Below, piece by piece: positions 29,945 through 39,800 of a stretch of 64,000 bases of DNA. The position numbers and the translations under genes were made by a program. The first letter of the stretch is position 1, and each line of letters begins with the position of its first letter. Origin of the DNA: Rhizobium leguminosarum (GTDB lineage Bacteria; Pseudomonadota; Alphaproteobacteria; Rhizobiales; Rhizobiaceae); NCBI RefSeq assembly GCF_001679785.1, contig NZ_CP016293.1, positions 62,001 through 126,000 of the forward strand, written 5' to 3'. A model generated the notes under the pieces. That model made no database searches and was not told where the DNA came from. It saw nothing but the letters and a program-made list of their open reading frames with translations.

Positions 29945-31060
29945 TTATGACTCTTTGACGGGGTAAGCTTTACGGAGCTTTTTGCGGGCATTTTCGGTTG
30001 TGAACATCCATTGGATCTTTGCGCCGTGGGCGTTGCGTTGCTGCTCCCAGGCTGCGACTTCGGCGATTATGGTGTCTTTGTTGTCGATACGACGGTCGAG
30101 GCATTGGCTACGCAGGACACCGATCTCGATCTCGACCATGTTGAGCCAACTGGCGTGCTTGGGCGTGTGGTGGAACTCCAGTCGCTTCAGCACCCTTCGA
30201 GCTTGCGGGGCGGGAAATGCGTCGTAAAGCGCCCCGGCGGAATGAGTGGAGAGGTTGTCCATCACCACGCGGATGATCGGCGCGTCGGGATAATCGACGT
30301 CGACCAGTTCGCGCATGCACTCGGCGAAGTCTTGGTTGGTTCGCCGATCGGTGACCTTCACCCTGCGCCAGGGCCGGTGGGCGTCCATGAAGACAAACAG
30401 ATTGACCGTGCCGTTTCGGCGATACTCGCAATCGTAGCGTTCAAGCTGGCCAGGCTTGGCCGCAATGGGCTCGCGCACTTCGCCGATGAGTTGGGTCGGG
30501 CTCTCGTCGAAGCAGACCACGGGCCTTTGTGGATCAGGCGTTTCTGCGTAGAGGTCGAGAACATCCTCCATGCGCGCGACGTATTCCCCATCGATCTTTG
30601 GGATGCACCACATGTCTTTGCGCCAAGGCTTGAGATGGTTCTCAGCCAGCCGGCGACGCACGGTCTCCGAGGACAACTGGTCATGATCGGTGAGCCGGAC
30701 CATCTCATCTGCCAGAAGCTCCAGGGTCCAGCGGGCTCGCCCGGGCGGCGGCTTTGAGCAGGCGGTCGCTACCAACAGCGCCTCCTCCTTGCTCGATAGC
30801 TTGCGCTCAACACCCGGGCGCGGTTCTTCGCTGAGCGCCCCTTCCAGATTGGCTTCCACAAACCGGCGTTTGGTCCGGTAAATCGTCGATCCGCTGACGT
30901 TCAAGGTTGCCGCGATCACCTCGTCGCTGAAGCCTTCGTTCGCTGCGACCAGGATCTGGGCGCGCTTGATCTTGCGCGACCTGTGGCACCCCCCGCTCAA
31001 CAAAGCGGCCAGTTGGTCACGTTCCGATTGGCTAAGCTCTATGTGAAACTTTATATTCAT
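29945..31060 (-). CDS. IS630-family transposase
   Basis: A 371-residue DDE transposase. The N-terminal helix-turn-helix includes KRAQILVAANEGFSDEVIAA and SGSTIYRTKRRFVE; the catalytic core has CFDESPTQLIGE, IRVVMDNLSTHSAGAL and FHHTPKHASWLNMVEIEI, giving the D, D and E residues. ATG 31060 lies behind a perfect AGGAGG. A longer in-frame extension to 31180 overlaps the divergent passenger gene and is not supported. Confidence 0.93.
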   Translation of the reverse strand: MNIKFHIELSQSERDQLAALLSGGCHRSRKIKRAQILVAANEGFSDEVIAATLNVSGSTIYRTKRRFVEANLEGALSEEPRPGVERKLSSKEEALLVATACSKPPPGRARWTLELLADEMVRLTDHDQLSSETVRRRLAENHLKPWRKDMWCIPKIDGEYVARMEDVLDLYAETPDPQRPVVCFDESPTQLIGEVREPIAAKPGQLERYDCEYRRNGTVNLFVFMDAHRPWRRVKVTDRRTNQDFAECMRELVDVDYPDAPIIRVVMDNLSTHSAGALYDAFPAPQARRVLKRLEFHHTPKHASWLNMVEIEIGVLRSQCLDRRIDNKDTIIAEVAAWEQQRNAHGAKIQWMFTTENARKKLRKAYPVKES

Positions 31061-31088
31061 CGACACCTCCTTCAGCGTGGAGACGCAG

Positions 31089-31373
31089 ATGAATCCCAAA
31101 ATGAGTCCCTCACTTGACCCGCAAGCCGCAACGGCAAGACGGGGCCTTACGCAGATCCAAGGCCAGTACCTGGCCTTCATCTACGCCTACAGCCGCATCT
31201 TCAAACAGCCTCCGGCCGAAGCCGACATGCGTCGCCACTTCGGCGTTACGGCTCCGTCTGTTCACCAGATGGTGCTGACCCTCGAGAAGGCGGGTTTTAT
31301 ATCTCGCGTGCCAGGCGCCGCACGCAGCATCCAACTTCTCATCCCACCAGAAGCCCTGCCAATTCTACGATAA
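31089..31373 (+). CDS. LexA-type winged-helix passenger protein of the IS630 element
   Basis: A 94-residue protein whose core (LTQIQGQYLAFIYAYSRIFK, then MRRHFGVTAPSVHQMVLTLE, then KAGFISRVPGAARSIQLLIP) matches the LexA DNA-binding domain. The C-terminal autoprotease domain of true LexA is missing, so it cannot be an SOS repressor of the ordinary type. It lies inside the IS630 terminal repeats, divergent from the transposase with a 28-base gap, so it probably regulates transposase expression. GTG 31077 is an alternative start. Confidence 0.75.
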   Translation: MNPKMSPSLDPQAATARRGLTQIQGQYLAFIYAYSRIFKQPPAEADMRRHFGVTAPSVHQMVLTLEKAGFISRVPGAARSIQLLIPPEALPILR

Positions 31374-31421
31374 GACAAACCGTCATAATCTCTGTGGCGT
31401 GGTACTAGCCCGCATCTCTCA

Positions 31422-33335
31422 GTGCGCCCCGACGGCGCGTAACACCAGTGGAGGAAGGTTCCACCCAGATAATTGTCGATAGGTCTGGTAGCTGACGAGC
31501 GGCTTGGCAGGGTAACCGGCCGGGCCGAAGCCTCGTGACAAAGGCCGCCTTGGGCGGTTGAGCAATCCAGTGGGCCGTAACGAGTGTGAAGCCTGAGCAG
31601 GCCTCGAAAGTGAAGATGCGGATGCCGACCCTCCTGAGATTAGGGGAAGGCAGCACGAGCGGGGAAGAAATCGACGAGCGCACCCGCTCGATTCGCCGGG
31701 GTAGTGGGCACGGCACGCTGGAAAGGTGGTGCGGGTAATCGGGGGAGACCCGTCCCGGGCGAGGGTAGCGGCCTCAACGGCGTGCTTGGCACGCCGGTCT
31801 GGAGCGGGAGTCGGACAGGGTCATACTACTGCTGAGGCCGGGTAATGCCGGTGGAGGGAAGGCCCCTGACTTCTGGTGTGCTTTTGACGATGATGAGGTG
31901 GAGGTGATTGGCGATGAGCCTGCAAACGCCTGATAAGATCCGGACTCTTCAGAGGAAGCTGTATCGTAAAGCGAAGGCGGAGCCTGCCTTCCGCTTTTAC
32001 GCTCTCTACGACAAGATCTGTCGCGACGACATTCTGTACCATGCCTATCGGCTAGCCCGCTCCAATGCTGGTTCGCCGGGCGTCGACGGCGTGACGTTCG
32101 CGCGGATCGAGGCGGCGGGAGCGCAGGAGTGGCTGGCGGGACTGCGCGAGGAACTCGTTTCGAAAACGTATCGGCCCCAACTGGTACGACGGGTCATGCT
32201 ACCAAAGCCTGGAGGTGGAGAAAGGCCGCTCGGTATTCCGACTATTCGGGATCGTGTCGTCCAGACTGCCGCCAAGCTGGTGCTTGAACCGATCTTCGAG
32301 GCGGATTTCGAGGATAGCGCCTATGGCTATCGCCCCAATCGGGGTGGTGGTCAGGCGGTCAAGGAGGTGCACCGGCTAATATGCCGGGGTTACACCGATG
32401 TGGTCGACGCTGATTTGTCGGGATATTTCGACTCGATTCCGCACGCGGACCTTCTACGATCCGTGGCCCGCAGGGTCGTCGACAGGCATGTGCTGCATCT
32501 TATCAAGATGTGGCTGAAAGCGCCTGTTGAAGAACGGGATGGCGACGGCAAGCGGCGCATGAGTGGTGGTCGCAACGCAACGAGCGGAACGCCTCAGGGC
32601 GGTGTCGCGAGTCCGATGCTGGCCAACATCTACATGAACCGTTTCCTGAAGCATTGGCGGCAGACCGCACGGGGAGAAGCGTTCCAAGCCCACGTCGTTT
32701 CCTACGCCGACGACTTCGTCATCCTCAGCCGTGGTTATGCGGAAGAGGCTCTGTCGTGGACGCGGCTGGTTATGGCGAAGCTCGGGCTCACCCTCAATGA
32801 GGCGAAAACCTCGGTGAGGAATGCACGACAGGAGCATTTCGACTTCCTTGGCTATAGCTTTGGCCCCGAGCATTTTCGCAAGGATGGTCATTGGTATCTG
32901 GGCGCAAGCCCATCTCGGAAAAGTGTCCAGCGGCTCAAGAAAAAGGTGAGCGATTTGCTCGTGCCCGGTGAGATGGGGACATGGCCCGACGTGCGGAACC
33001 GGCTCAACCGCCTTTTGCGCGGCTGGTCGACCTACTTCGGTTATGGCTCCCGCCTTCCGGCATATCGGGCGGTCGACAACCATGTTTACGAGCGTGTGCG
33101 AAACTTCCTCACGCGGCGGCACAAGGTGGCAGGGCGCGGGTCGCACCGTTTCTCCGATGACTATGTCTTTGGAGAGGGCGGTGTGCTGCGCCTTCGACGC
33201 GTCCACATCGGGCCACCTCCGAGAGCTATGCGGTGAAGCCAGTCGGAAAGCCGGATGCCGGAAATCGGCACGTCCGGTTTGACGAGCGGGGACAGGAAAC
33301 GGGACTCATGTCACCGCGCCTGTCCTCGACTCTAC
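31422..33335 (+). mobile_element. Group II intron with ORF
   Basis: The 5' end GTGCGCCCCGAC at 31422 fits the group II consensus. The 3' region has a clear domain V (33249-33279: AGCC triad, GAAA tetraloop, two-base CG bulge, paired GGTT) and a domain VI helix (GGGACAGG paired with CCTGTCC) ending in TCTAC at 33335. About 490 bases of structured RNA precede the reverse transcriptase in domain IV. It is inserted next to the IS630 end and IS1380 sequence, in keeping with the habit of rhizobial introns of using insertion sequences as homing sites. Ends are accurate to a few bases. Confidence 0.85.
31914..33236 (+). CDS. ltrA: Group II intron reverse transcriptase/maturase
   Basis: A 440-residue intron-encoded protein. 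Reverse transcriptase blocks are visible: PGVDGVTFARIEA, KPGGGERPLGIPTIRDRVVQ, GYRPNRGGGQAVKEV, VDADLSGYFDSIPHADLL, GTPQGGVASPMLANIYMNRF and the catalytic SYADDFVIL. The maturase X domain follows (GWSTYFGYGSRLPAYRAVDN). I see no HNH endonuclease at the C-terminus, as in RmInt1-type proteins that target replication forks. ATG 31914 has GGAGG nine bases upstream. Confidence 0.92.
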   Translation: MSLQTPDKIRTLQRKLYRKAKAEPAFRFYALYDKICRDDILYHAYRLARSNAGSPGVDGVTFARIEAAGAQEWLAGLREELVSKTYRPQLVRRVMLPKPGGGERPLGIPTIRDRVVQTAAKLVLEPIFEADFEDSAYGYRPNRGGGQAVKEVHRLICRGYTDVVDADLSGYFDSIPHADLLRSVARRVVDRHVLHLIKMWLKAPVEERDGDGKRRMSGGRNATSGTPQGGVASPMLANIYMNRFLKHWRQTARGEAFQAHVVSYADDFVILSRGYAEEALSWTRLVMAKLGLTLNEAKTSVRNARQEHFDFLGYSFGPEHFRKDGHWYLGASPSRKSVQRLKKKVSDLLVPGEMGTWPDVRNRLNRLLRGWSTYFGYGSRLPAYRAVDNHVYERVRNFLTRRHKVAGRGSHRFSDDYVFGEGGVLRLRRVHIGPPPRAMR

Positions 33336-34973
33336 CAGCGCCTGTGGCGTTGGTTGACGTTGGGCTGTTGGCGGCGGTCGGGGCTGGGCTCCCCGCCGAA
33401 GACGCGGGCGGTCGTCGCCGCGATGTTGGGCGTTTTGTCTGGTCCGGCGATGTATCCTCTGTCGTTGGCGGGAAGGGCTCGGGTCCGGCGGCATCATCGG
33501 GCCGCGGCGCATATTCGGGCGTGAGCCAGGGCAAATTCCTCGGCATATGGGCAGGCCGAAGCCATCGCCACCTTGATGCGGCGGACGGAGATGCGGACCT
33601 GGGCGCCGATCTTCAAGAGCTTCAATCGGATCGTGCCGCAGGTGGCATCGGCAAGGCGGCTACCGGTGAGGCCGAGGCGGCGTAGCGCACAGATCAGCAC
33701 ATAGGCCAAGGATGCAAACCAGAGCCGCAACTGATTGGCGCGCATGGTGTGGGCGCTGGTGCGGTCGGCATAGAGATCGAGCTGGCATTCCTTGATGCGG
33801 TTCTCCATATCGCCACGGGCGCAGTAAAGCTCCTCGTAAAGCGGTTGTGCCGCCCAGTATTCCGGTTCCAGCGAGGTGACGATGAAGCGCGGATTGGCCC
33901 CCGCCATCGTCCATTCGGCCTTGGCCACCACCCGCCGCCGGCATGACCAGCTGCCCTTCGTCGACCACAGGAAGTCGCGGAAGACGCGGGCAGCCTGGCC
34001 GGCCGCTTGCCTTGGCCGCAAGGCTCGCTTCCTCCAGGGCCTCGGCGATCTTCTCTTCCAACCGCTTGTTGCGGGCAAGGCCAAAGACATAGTCGACGCC
34101 GTTTGCCTCGCACCAGTCCATCAGTTCGTCGCGGGCAAAGCCGGAATCGGCCCGCAGGATGATGCGGACGTTGGGCCAGCGCGCGCGGATCTGCTTGACG
34201 ATCCGCCCGACCTCCTCGACCGCGCCGGCGCTGGCGTCGATATTGGAGCGTCGCAGCTTGGCCGAAAGCAGATGCCGGCCGCAAAAGATGTAGAGCGGCA
34301 AATAGCAATAGCCGTCATAATAGCCGTGGAAGAACCGCCCTTCCTGATGGCCGTGCAGCGGATCGTCGGTGGCGTCGAGATCGAGCACGATCTCCTCCGG
34401 CGGCCTGTCGTGTGCGTCCACGAACAGCTCCACGAATAGCGCTTCCAGCGCCCCTGCGTCATAGGCGATCTTATGATAGCGCGTCGGCGCGCCGGGGCGG
34501 CCGTGCTCCAGCCGGTTCAACGTGGATTTGCCGGCAAGCACCGCACAGTCTTGTCGCTTCGGCGTCAGCCGCTCCGACAGCAGCGCAAGTACCGGGTCGT
34601 GGCGCAGCGTGTCGTGATCGTCGACATCCTCATAGCCCAGCGCGATCGCTGCAATGCGCTGCCCGACCAGCGTGCGCATGCTGTGGACCGTGCACTTGCG
34701 ATCGCGGCCATCAATGAAGCAGCCGGCCACCCGGTCGAATAGCCCGATGGCCCCATCGACGTGGCGAAGCAGCAGCGCACCGGCATCCGAGGTGATCGCG
34801 CCGCCGTCAAAACCAGCGATAACTTTGTGGCCGTCGAAGCCTTTAAATCCGAACTGCGCGGAGATACAGTGTGTTTGCATCGGGCCTCCGTAACGAATCT
34901 GGTAAGCCTTTGTCGTAAAAGCAGTTTCTCAGATTCGCAGGCCCGATGCACCCCTTACTTTGAGAGATTCGGG
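33336..34973 (-). mobile_element. IS1380-family element, copy 1 (degenerate)
   Basis: Holds a frameshifted IS1380 transposase and shares its right end (GATGCACCCCTTACTTTGAG) and its left non-coding region (GCGGCATCATCGGGCCGCGG) with copy 2. The left boundary is unclear because the group II intron and IS630 lie there. The right end near 34973 is inferred from similarity with copy 2. Confidence 0.7.
33494..34880 (-). pseudogene. IS1380 transposase, frameshifted
   Basis: The N-terminal 290 residues (MQTHCISAQFGFKGFDGHKV and GAITSDAGALLLRHVDGAIG) are in one frame and the C-terminal 165 (ARVFRDFLWSTKGSWSCRRR, then CARGDMENRIKECQLDLYAD) in another. The break lies near 34000, where copy 2 reads SGLAARVFVDF. 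Both parts are very similar to the intact copy at 35144-36526, so a one-base indel inactivates this one. It could still be supplied in trans by copy 2. Confidence 0.88.
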
Positions 34974-34991
34974 CGCCCGCTTTTCTCACCG

Positions 34992-36619
34992 CCTGGCAGT
35001 TTTGGCTCTATAGTTGAAGCTAGTCGGCTGCGGTTTTAGGGCGTGGCATTGAAGGCGAGCGCAGGGGCGCCGCGGCGTGCGGCGATTGGAGTTTGTGCGA
35101 TGTATCCTGTGTTGTTGGCGGTCGGGGTTTCGATCCTGCGGCATCATCGGGCCGCGGCGCATATTCGGGCGTGTGCCCGGATGAATTCGTCGGCATAGGG
35201 GCAAGCCGACGTCATCGCCACTTTGATGCGGCGCACCGAGACGCGAACCTGCGCGCCGATTTTCAAAAGCTTCAGCCTGATGGTGCCGCAGGTGGCCTCG
35301 GCGAGCCGGGTATGGACAAGGCCGAGGCGGCGCAGGGCGCAGATCAGGACATAGGCAAACGAGGCGAACCAGAGCCGCAGTTGATTGGCGCGCATGGTAT
35401 GGGCACTGGTGCGGTCGGCGTAGAGGTCGAGCTGGCATTCCTTAATCCGGTTTTCCATATCGCCGCGAGCGCAGTAGAGATCCTCGTAAAGCGCCTGTGG
35501 CGCCCAGCACGCCGGTTTGAGGGAGGTCACGATGAAGCGCGGATTGGCGCCCAGCAGGGTCCATTCGGCCTTTCCGACGACCCGCCTGCGGCGTGTCCAA
35601 CTGTCTTTCGTCGACCACATGAAGTCGACAAAGACGCGGGCTGCCAGGCCGCTTGCCTTGGATGACAGGCGCGCTTCCTCCAAGGCCGAGGCGATCTGCC
35701 CTTCCAGCCGCGAGTTGCGCGCCAGGCCAAAGACATAATCGATCTGATTGCTCTCGCACCAGTCCATCAGTTCGTCGCGAGCAAAGCCGGAATCGGCACG
35801 CAGGACGATGCGCACGTTCGGCCAGCTTTGGCGGATCTGCCCGATGATGCGATCGAGTTCGGCTACCGATCCTGCGCTGGCGTCAATGTTCGAACGCCGC
35901 AGCTTGGCCGAAAGCAGGTGGCGGCCACAGAAGATGTAGAGTGGCAAATAGCAATGGCAGCCATAATAGCCATGGAAGAATGTCCCCTCCTGGTGGCCGT
36001 GCAGCGGATCGTCGGTGGCATCGAGATCGAGCACGATTTCCTCAGGCGGCCTGTCGTGGGCCTCCAGGAACAGGTCGACAAACAGGGCTTCCAGCGCTTG
36101 CCTGTCGTAACCGATCTTGTGATAGCGCGTCGGCGCCCCGAGGCGCCCATGCTCCAGTCGGTTCAGCGTCGACTTGCCGGCAAGGACCGCACAGTCTTGC
36201 CGCTTCGGCGTCAGGCTCTGCGACAAAAGCCCAAGAACGGGATCGTGGCGCAGCGTGTCATGGTCATCGACGTCCTCGTATCCCAAGGCGATCGCGGCGA
36301 TGCGCTGGCCAACCAGCGTGCGCACGCTGTGGACCGTGCAAGCCGGATCGCGACCATCGACAAAGCACGCCGCCACCCGGTCGAACAGGCCGATGGCTCT
36401 GTCGACATGGCGAAGGAGCAAGGCGCCGGCATCTGAGGTGATCGCTCCGCCGTCGAAATCTGCCACAACTTTGTGGCCGTCGAAGCCTTCAAATTCAAGC
36501 TGCGCGCGGATACACTGTGTCTGCATCGGACCCCGTCTTTCAATCTGATAACTCTTTGTTGCAAAAGCAGTTTCTCAGATTCTTGGGGCCGATGCACCCC
36601 TTACTTTGAGATATTCAGG
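34992..36619 (-). mobile_element. IS1380-family element, copy 2 (intact)
   Basis: Bounded by CCTG...CAGG-type ends near 34992 and 36619 and carrying an intact transposase. Right-end sequence GATGCACCCCTTACTTTGAG is shared with copy 1. The element ends just where the region upstream of giant gene 2 begins, so it may have removed or replaced that gene's original promoter or 5' end. Boundaries are approximate. Confidence 0.72.
35144..36526 (-). CDS. IS1380-family transposase
   Basis: A 460-residue DDE transposase. FDGGAITSDAGALLLRHVDR, PPEEIVLDLDATDDPLHGHQ, RIVLRADSGFARDELMDWCE and LYCARGDMENRIKECQLDLY carry the conserved residues of the IS1380 group, including catalytic Asp residues and the Glu in MENRIKE. 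Full family length and uninterrupted, so probably functional. Confidence 0.93.
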   Translation of the reverse strand: MQTQCIRAQLEFEGFDGHKVVADFDGGAITSDAGALLLRHVDRAIGLFDRVAACFVDGRDPACTVHSVRTLVGQRIAAIALGYEDVDDHDTLRHDPVLGLLSQSLTPKRQDCAVLAGKSTLNRLEHGRLGAPTRYHKIGYDRQALEALFVDLFLEAHDRPPEEIVLDLDATDDPLHGHQEGTFFHGYYGCHCYLPLYIFCGRHLLSAKLRRSNIDASAGSVAELDRIIGQIRQSWPNVRIVLRADSGFARDELMDWCESNQIDYVFGLARNSRLEGQIASALEEARLSSKASGLAARVFVDFMWSTKDSWTRRRRVVGKAEWTLLGANPRFIVTSLKPACWAPQALYEDLYCARGDMENRIKECQLDLYADRTSAHTMRANQLRLWFASFAYVLICALRRLGLVHTRLAEATCGTIRLKLLKIGAQVRVSVRRIKVAMTSACPYADEFIRAHARICAAAR

Positions 36620-36841
36620 CTAGAATTCCTCTTCACCCAGAGTCGGCCGCTGAGCAGTAGCCGGAGGCAGCTTTGCGGCCTTGTCGGTCGGGTATGCGGT
36701 GAGGGTCATCATATCGGAGTACGGAGTATCACCCACATACCCCAGATTGCTGTCGTACATTCCCATACGAAAGCTGGCAGGATGAAGCCTTCCAATGTCG
36801 GTCGACGGGAAACGGGGACGCCACTCTTGCTCAGATTTCAT
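36620..36841 (-). CDS. Small protein or gene fragment of unknown function
   Basis: A 73-residue frame (MKSEQEWRPRFPSTDIGRLH, with GYVGDTPYSDMMTLTAYPTD and ending GEEEF) whose composition looks protein-like rather than random. I do not recognise it. Its stop codon lies at the IS1380 border, so it may be the remnant of a longer gene truncated by that insertion. It overlaps the uncertain 5' end of giant gene 2 on the other strand, so both cannot be right in full. No good ribosome-binding site is seen. Confidence 0.3.
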   Translation of the reverse strand: MKSEQEWRPRFPSTDIGRLHPASFRMGMYDSNLGYVGDTPYSDMMTLTAYPTDKAAKLPPATAQRPTLGEEEF

Positions 36842-39800
36842 GTGAGGAATCGCGAATATCTAAGTACTGCCGGCGGCACGCCGAGCGTCTGTCACCCACC
36901 CTCCGTCTGGACCGCACTGCTTGGAACTGCGACCGTGGTGTCTTCAAGCACTCAGGGTCCCTACGGTTTTGCCAATCAGGGCAGCGCAACCGTCCAATCC
37001 TCCTTCTCCGGCACGGTCACATCTTCCCTGATATCATCAGGCGACATGCAATCCCCCGCATCGTCAACGGCGATGCCGGCGCGTGCGAGAGATAGCGGCG
37101 CGCAAGACGGTTTTACCAAGACGGCGTCGGCTGCGACGGTGTTCCAGACGCCTTCCTCGACATCGCAACGCACCGTCCTTGCCCCGGATCCGTCCGAGGA
37201 GGCTGCGACACTGCCTGCCGCTCCCGCGCTTACCGGTGTTACCACCGATGCCGACACTGGAAGCACCAAGACGGCGCCGCCGGTCAGCTCTTCCAGCAGT
37301 CTCGGCACGACTTCGTTGCGCCTTCAGGCCTCGATAGCATCTATCTCTCTGGAGCCGAGCCAGGACGTTTCTGCTGAGACGACCGCGGCCCCGACGGCAC
37401 TGGGGGCACTGGCGGCACCGGTGGCGCCGATGGCGGCGGTTTCGGCTGCGGCGACACCCAACAAGATCGCGCTCGAAAACCTGAAGCAGGGCAACCCGAT
37501 CAGCGAGTGGGGTCTGGAGGGCGATGGCGGCGGCACCATCCAGGGCTTCGCCACCGAAATCAGCACGAATATTGGCCAGACGGTCGATTTCAAGATCGCC
37601 ACCGATTCAACCCACTACCGCATCGATATTTACCGCATTGGCTATTACGGCGGGGCCGGCGCGCGCAAGGTCGACTCGATCGAGCAATCGCTGACATCGG
37701 CGCAGATCCAGCCGCACCCGATCGTCGACATGTCGCTCGGCCTCATCGATTGCGGCAACTGGTCGGTATCGGCGAGCTGGCAGATTCCCGACGATGCCGT
37801 CTCGGGCGTCTATTTCGCCAAGCTGGTGCGCGAGGATGGCACCGAGGATGCAAGCATCATCCCCTTCGTCGTGCGCGACGACGCCTCCACCAGCGATATC
37901 GTCTTCCAGACATCCGATACCACCTGGCAGGCCTATAATGCCTGGGGCGGCGCCAGCCTCTATTATGGCGAAGTCCCGGTCGATCCGGCCGACATGATCG
38001 GCTACCTGCCGCCGAACTGCAGCTGCGGGCTGACCGCGATCGGCCGTGCCTCGGCCGTCAGCTACAACCGCCCGATCATCACCAATACCAGCCCGATCGG
38101 CGGCCCGCATGATTTCGTCTTCGGCGTCGAGTCTTCGGCGATCCAGTGGCTGGAGCAGAACGGCTACGATGTTTCCTATATCTCCGGCGTCGATGCGACG
38201 CGTAGCGGCAGCCTGCTGCTGAACCATGATGCCTATCTCTCTGTCGGTCATGACGAATACTGGTCGGCCGAGCAGCGCGCCAATGTCGAGGCGGCCCGCG
38301 ATGCGGGTGTGAACCTCGCCTTCTGGAGCGGCAACGAGTGCTACTGGAAGGTGCGCTGGGAAAGCAGCATCGACGGCAGCGGCCAGGCCTATCGCACCAT
38401 GGTCTGTTACAAGGAGACCTGGGGCACGAGCACTGATCCGAGCGCTACCGGCACCGGCACCTGGCGCGATCCGCGCTATGCCGATCCGGGACAGGAGCCG
38501 GAGAATTCGCTAACCGGCACGATGTTCCAGGTGGACAGCTACCGTTCCGATACGATCACCATCCCCTACGACTATTCGAACCTGCGCTTCTGGCGCAACA
38601 CCGATGTCGCCGAGCTTGAGGAGGGCGAGACCTATAATCTGGTGCAGAACCTGCTCGGTTACGAGTGGGATTCCGACGTCGAAAACGGCTTCCGGCCGGA
38701 TGGCCTCATCAACCTGTCGCTCTCCTCGATCGCGGTCAGCACCTATCTGCGCGACTACGGCACGACGGTCGGCGATGCGGTGGCGACCCACAGCCTCACC
38801 ATGTACCGGGCCGAAAGCGGCGCGCTCGTCTTCGGTGCCGGCACCGTCTTCTGGTCCTGGGGCCTGAATGCCAACCACCAGGGAGCGCAGACGCCGACCG
38901 ATCCCAACGTGCAGCAGGCGATGGTCAACATGTTCGCGGACATGGGCATCCAGCCGACCACGCTCGATGCGAGCCTGATCCTCGCGACCCAATCGACCGA
39001 CGCGTTGAAGCCGACCTCGTCGATCTCGTCGCCGATCATTGGCGCCAGCTTCGTTGAGGGGCAGCGCGTCACCATCACCGGCACGGCGCAGGATTTCGGC
39101 GGCGGCATCATTGCCGGTGTGGAGGTTTCCACCGACGGTGGCCAGCACTGGTTCAAGGCCACCGGCCGCGAAAGCTGGAGCTATAACTGGGTCGTCCAGG
39201 CAAGCGGCACCTATACGATCCTGTCGCGCGCCGTCGACGACAGCGTCAATCTGGAGGCACCATCGGCCGGCAAACAGGTCACTGTTACCCTGCCGGGCAC
39301 ACAGGGCCTGTGGACGCTGGCGGAAAAGCCCGCGGTCGAAACGGCGATCGATCGCGATCCGGTCGAGCTCGGCCTGCGCTTCCAGGCGACGACGGCAGGC
39401 TCCGTGCAGGGCATCCGCTTCTACAAGGGCTTCTACAATACCGGCGACCACGTCGTCAGCCTCTGGTCCGGCAACGGAACCCTGCTTGCAACCGGCGTGT
39501 CGGTGGGTGAATCGCTCTCCGGCTGGCAGACGGTGATGTTCTCCTCGCCGATCCAGATCGCCGCCGGTACGACCTATGTGGCCTCCTATCACAGCAATGG
39601 ATTCTTCTCCGTCACCGAGAACTATTTCAGCGAGCCCTATGCCAGCGGCGCGCTGAAGGCCGTCGATGGCGGCGGCGTCTTTGCCTATAGCGGCACCAGC
39701 ACGTTCCCCGGTCAGAGCCCCGGCGGCTCGAACTATTGGGTGGATGTGGTCTTCGACGCCGGCCCGAACAGCCAGCCGGTCGCCACCGACGACAGCGGGC

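Larger units (their letters stand above)
29928..31405 (-). mobile_element. IS630-family element with perfect terminal repeats
   Basis: GTACCACGCCACAGAGATTA at 29928 is repeated in exact inverted orientation, ending at 31405, and both ends are flanked by the TA dinucleotide (29926-27, 31406-07) duplicated by IS630/Tc1-type transposition. The perfect ends suggest a recent insertion. It carries a transposase and a divergent LexA-like gene. Confidence 0.92.

Noticed and set aside
31089..31373. Cellular SOS repressor LexA
   Set aside because: The protease domain is missing and the gene lies inside IS630 terminal repeats.
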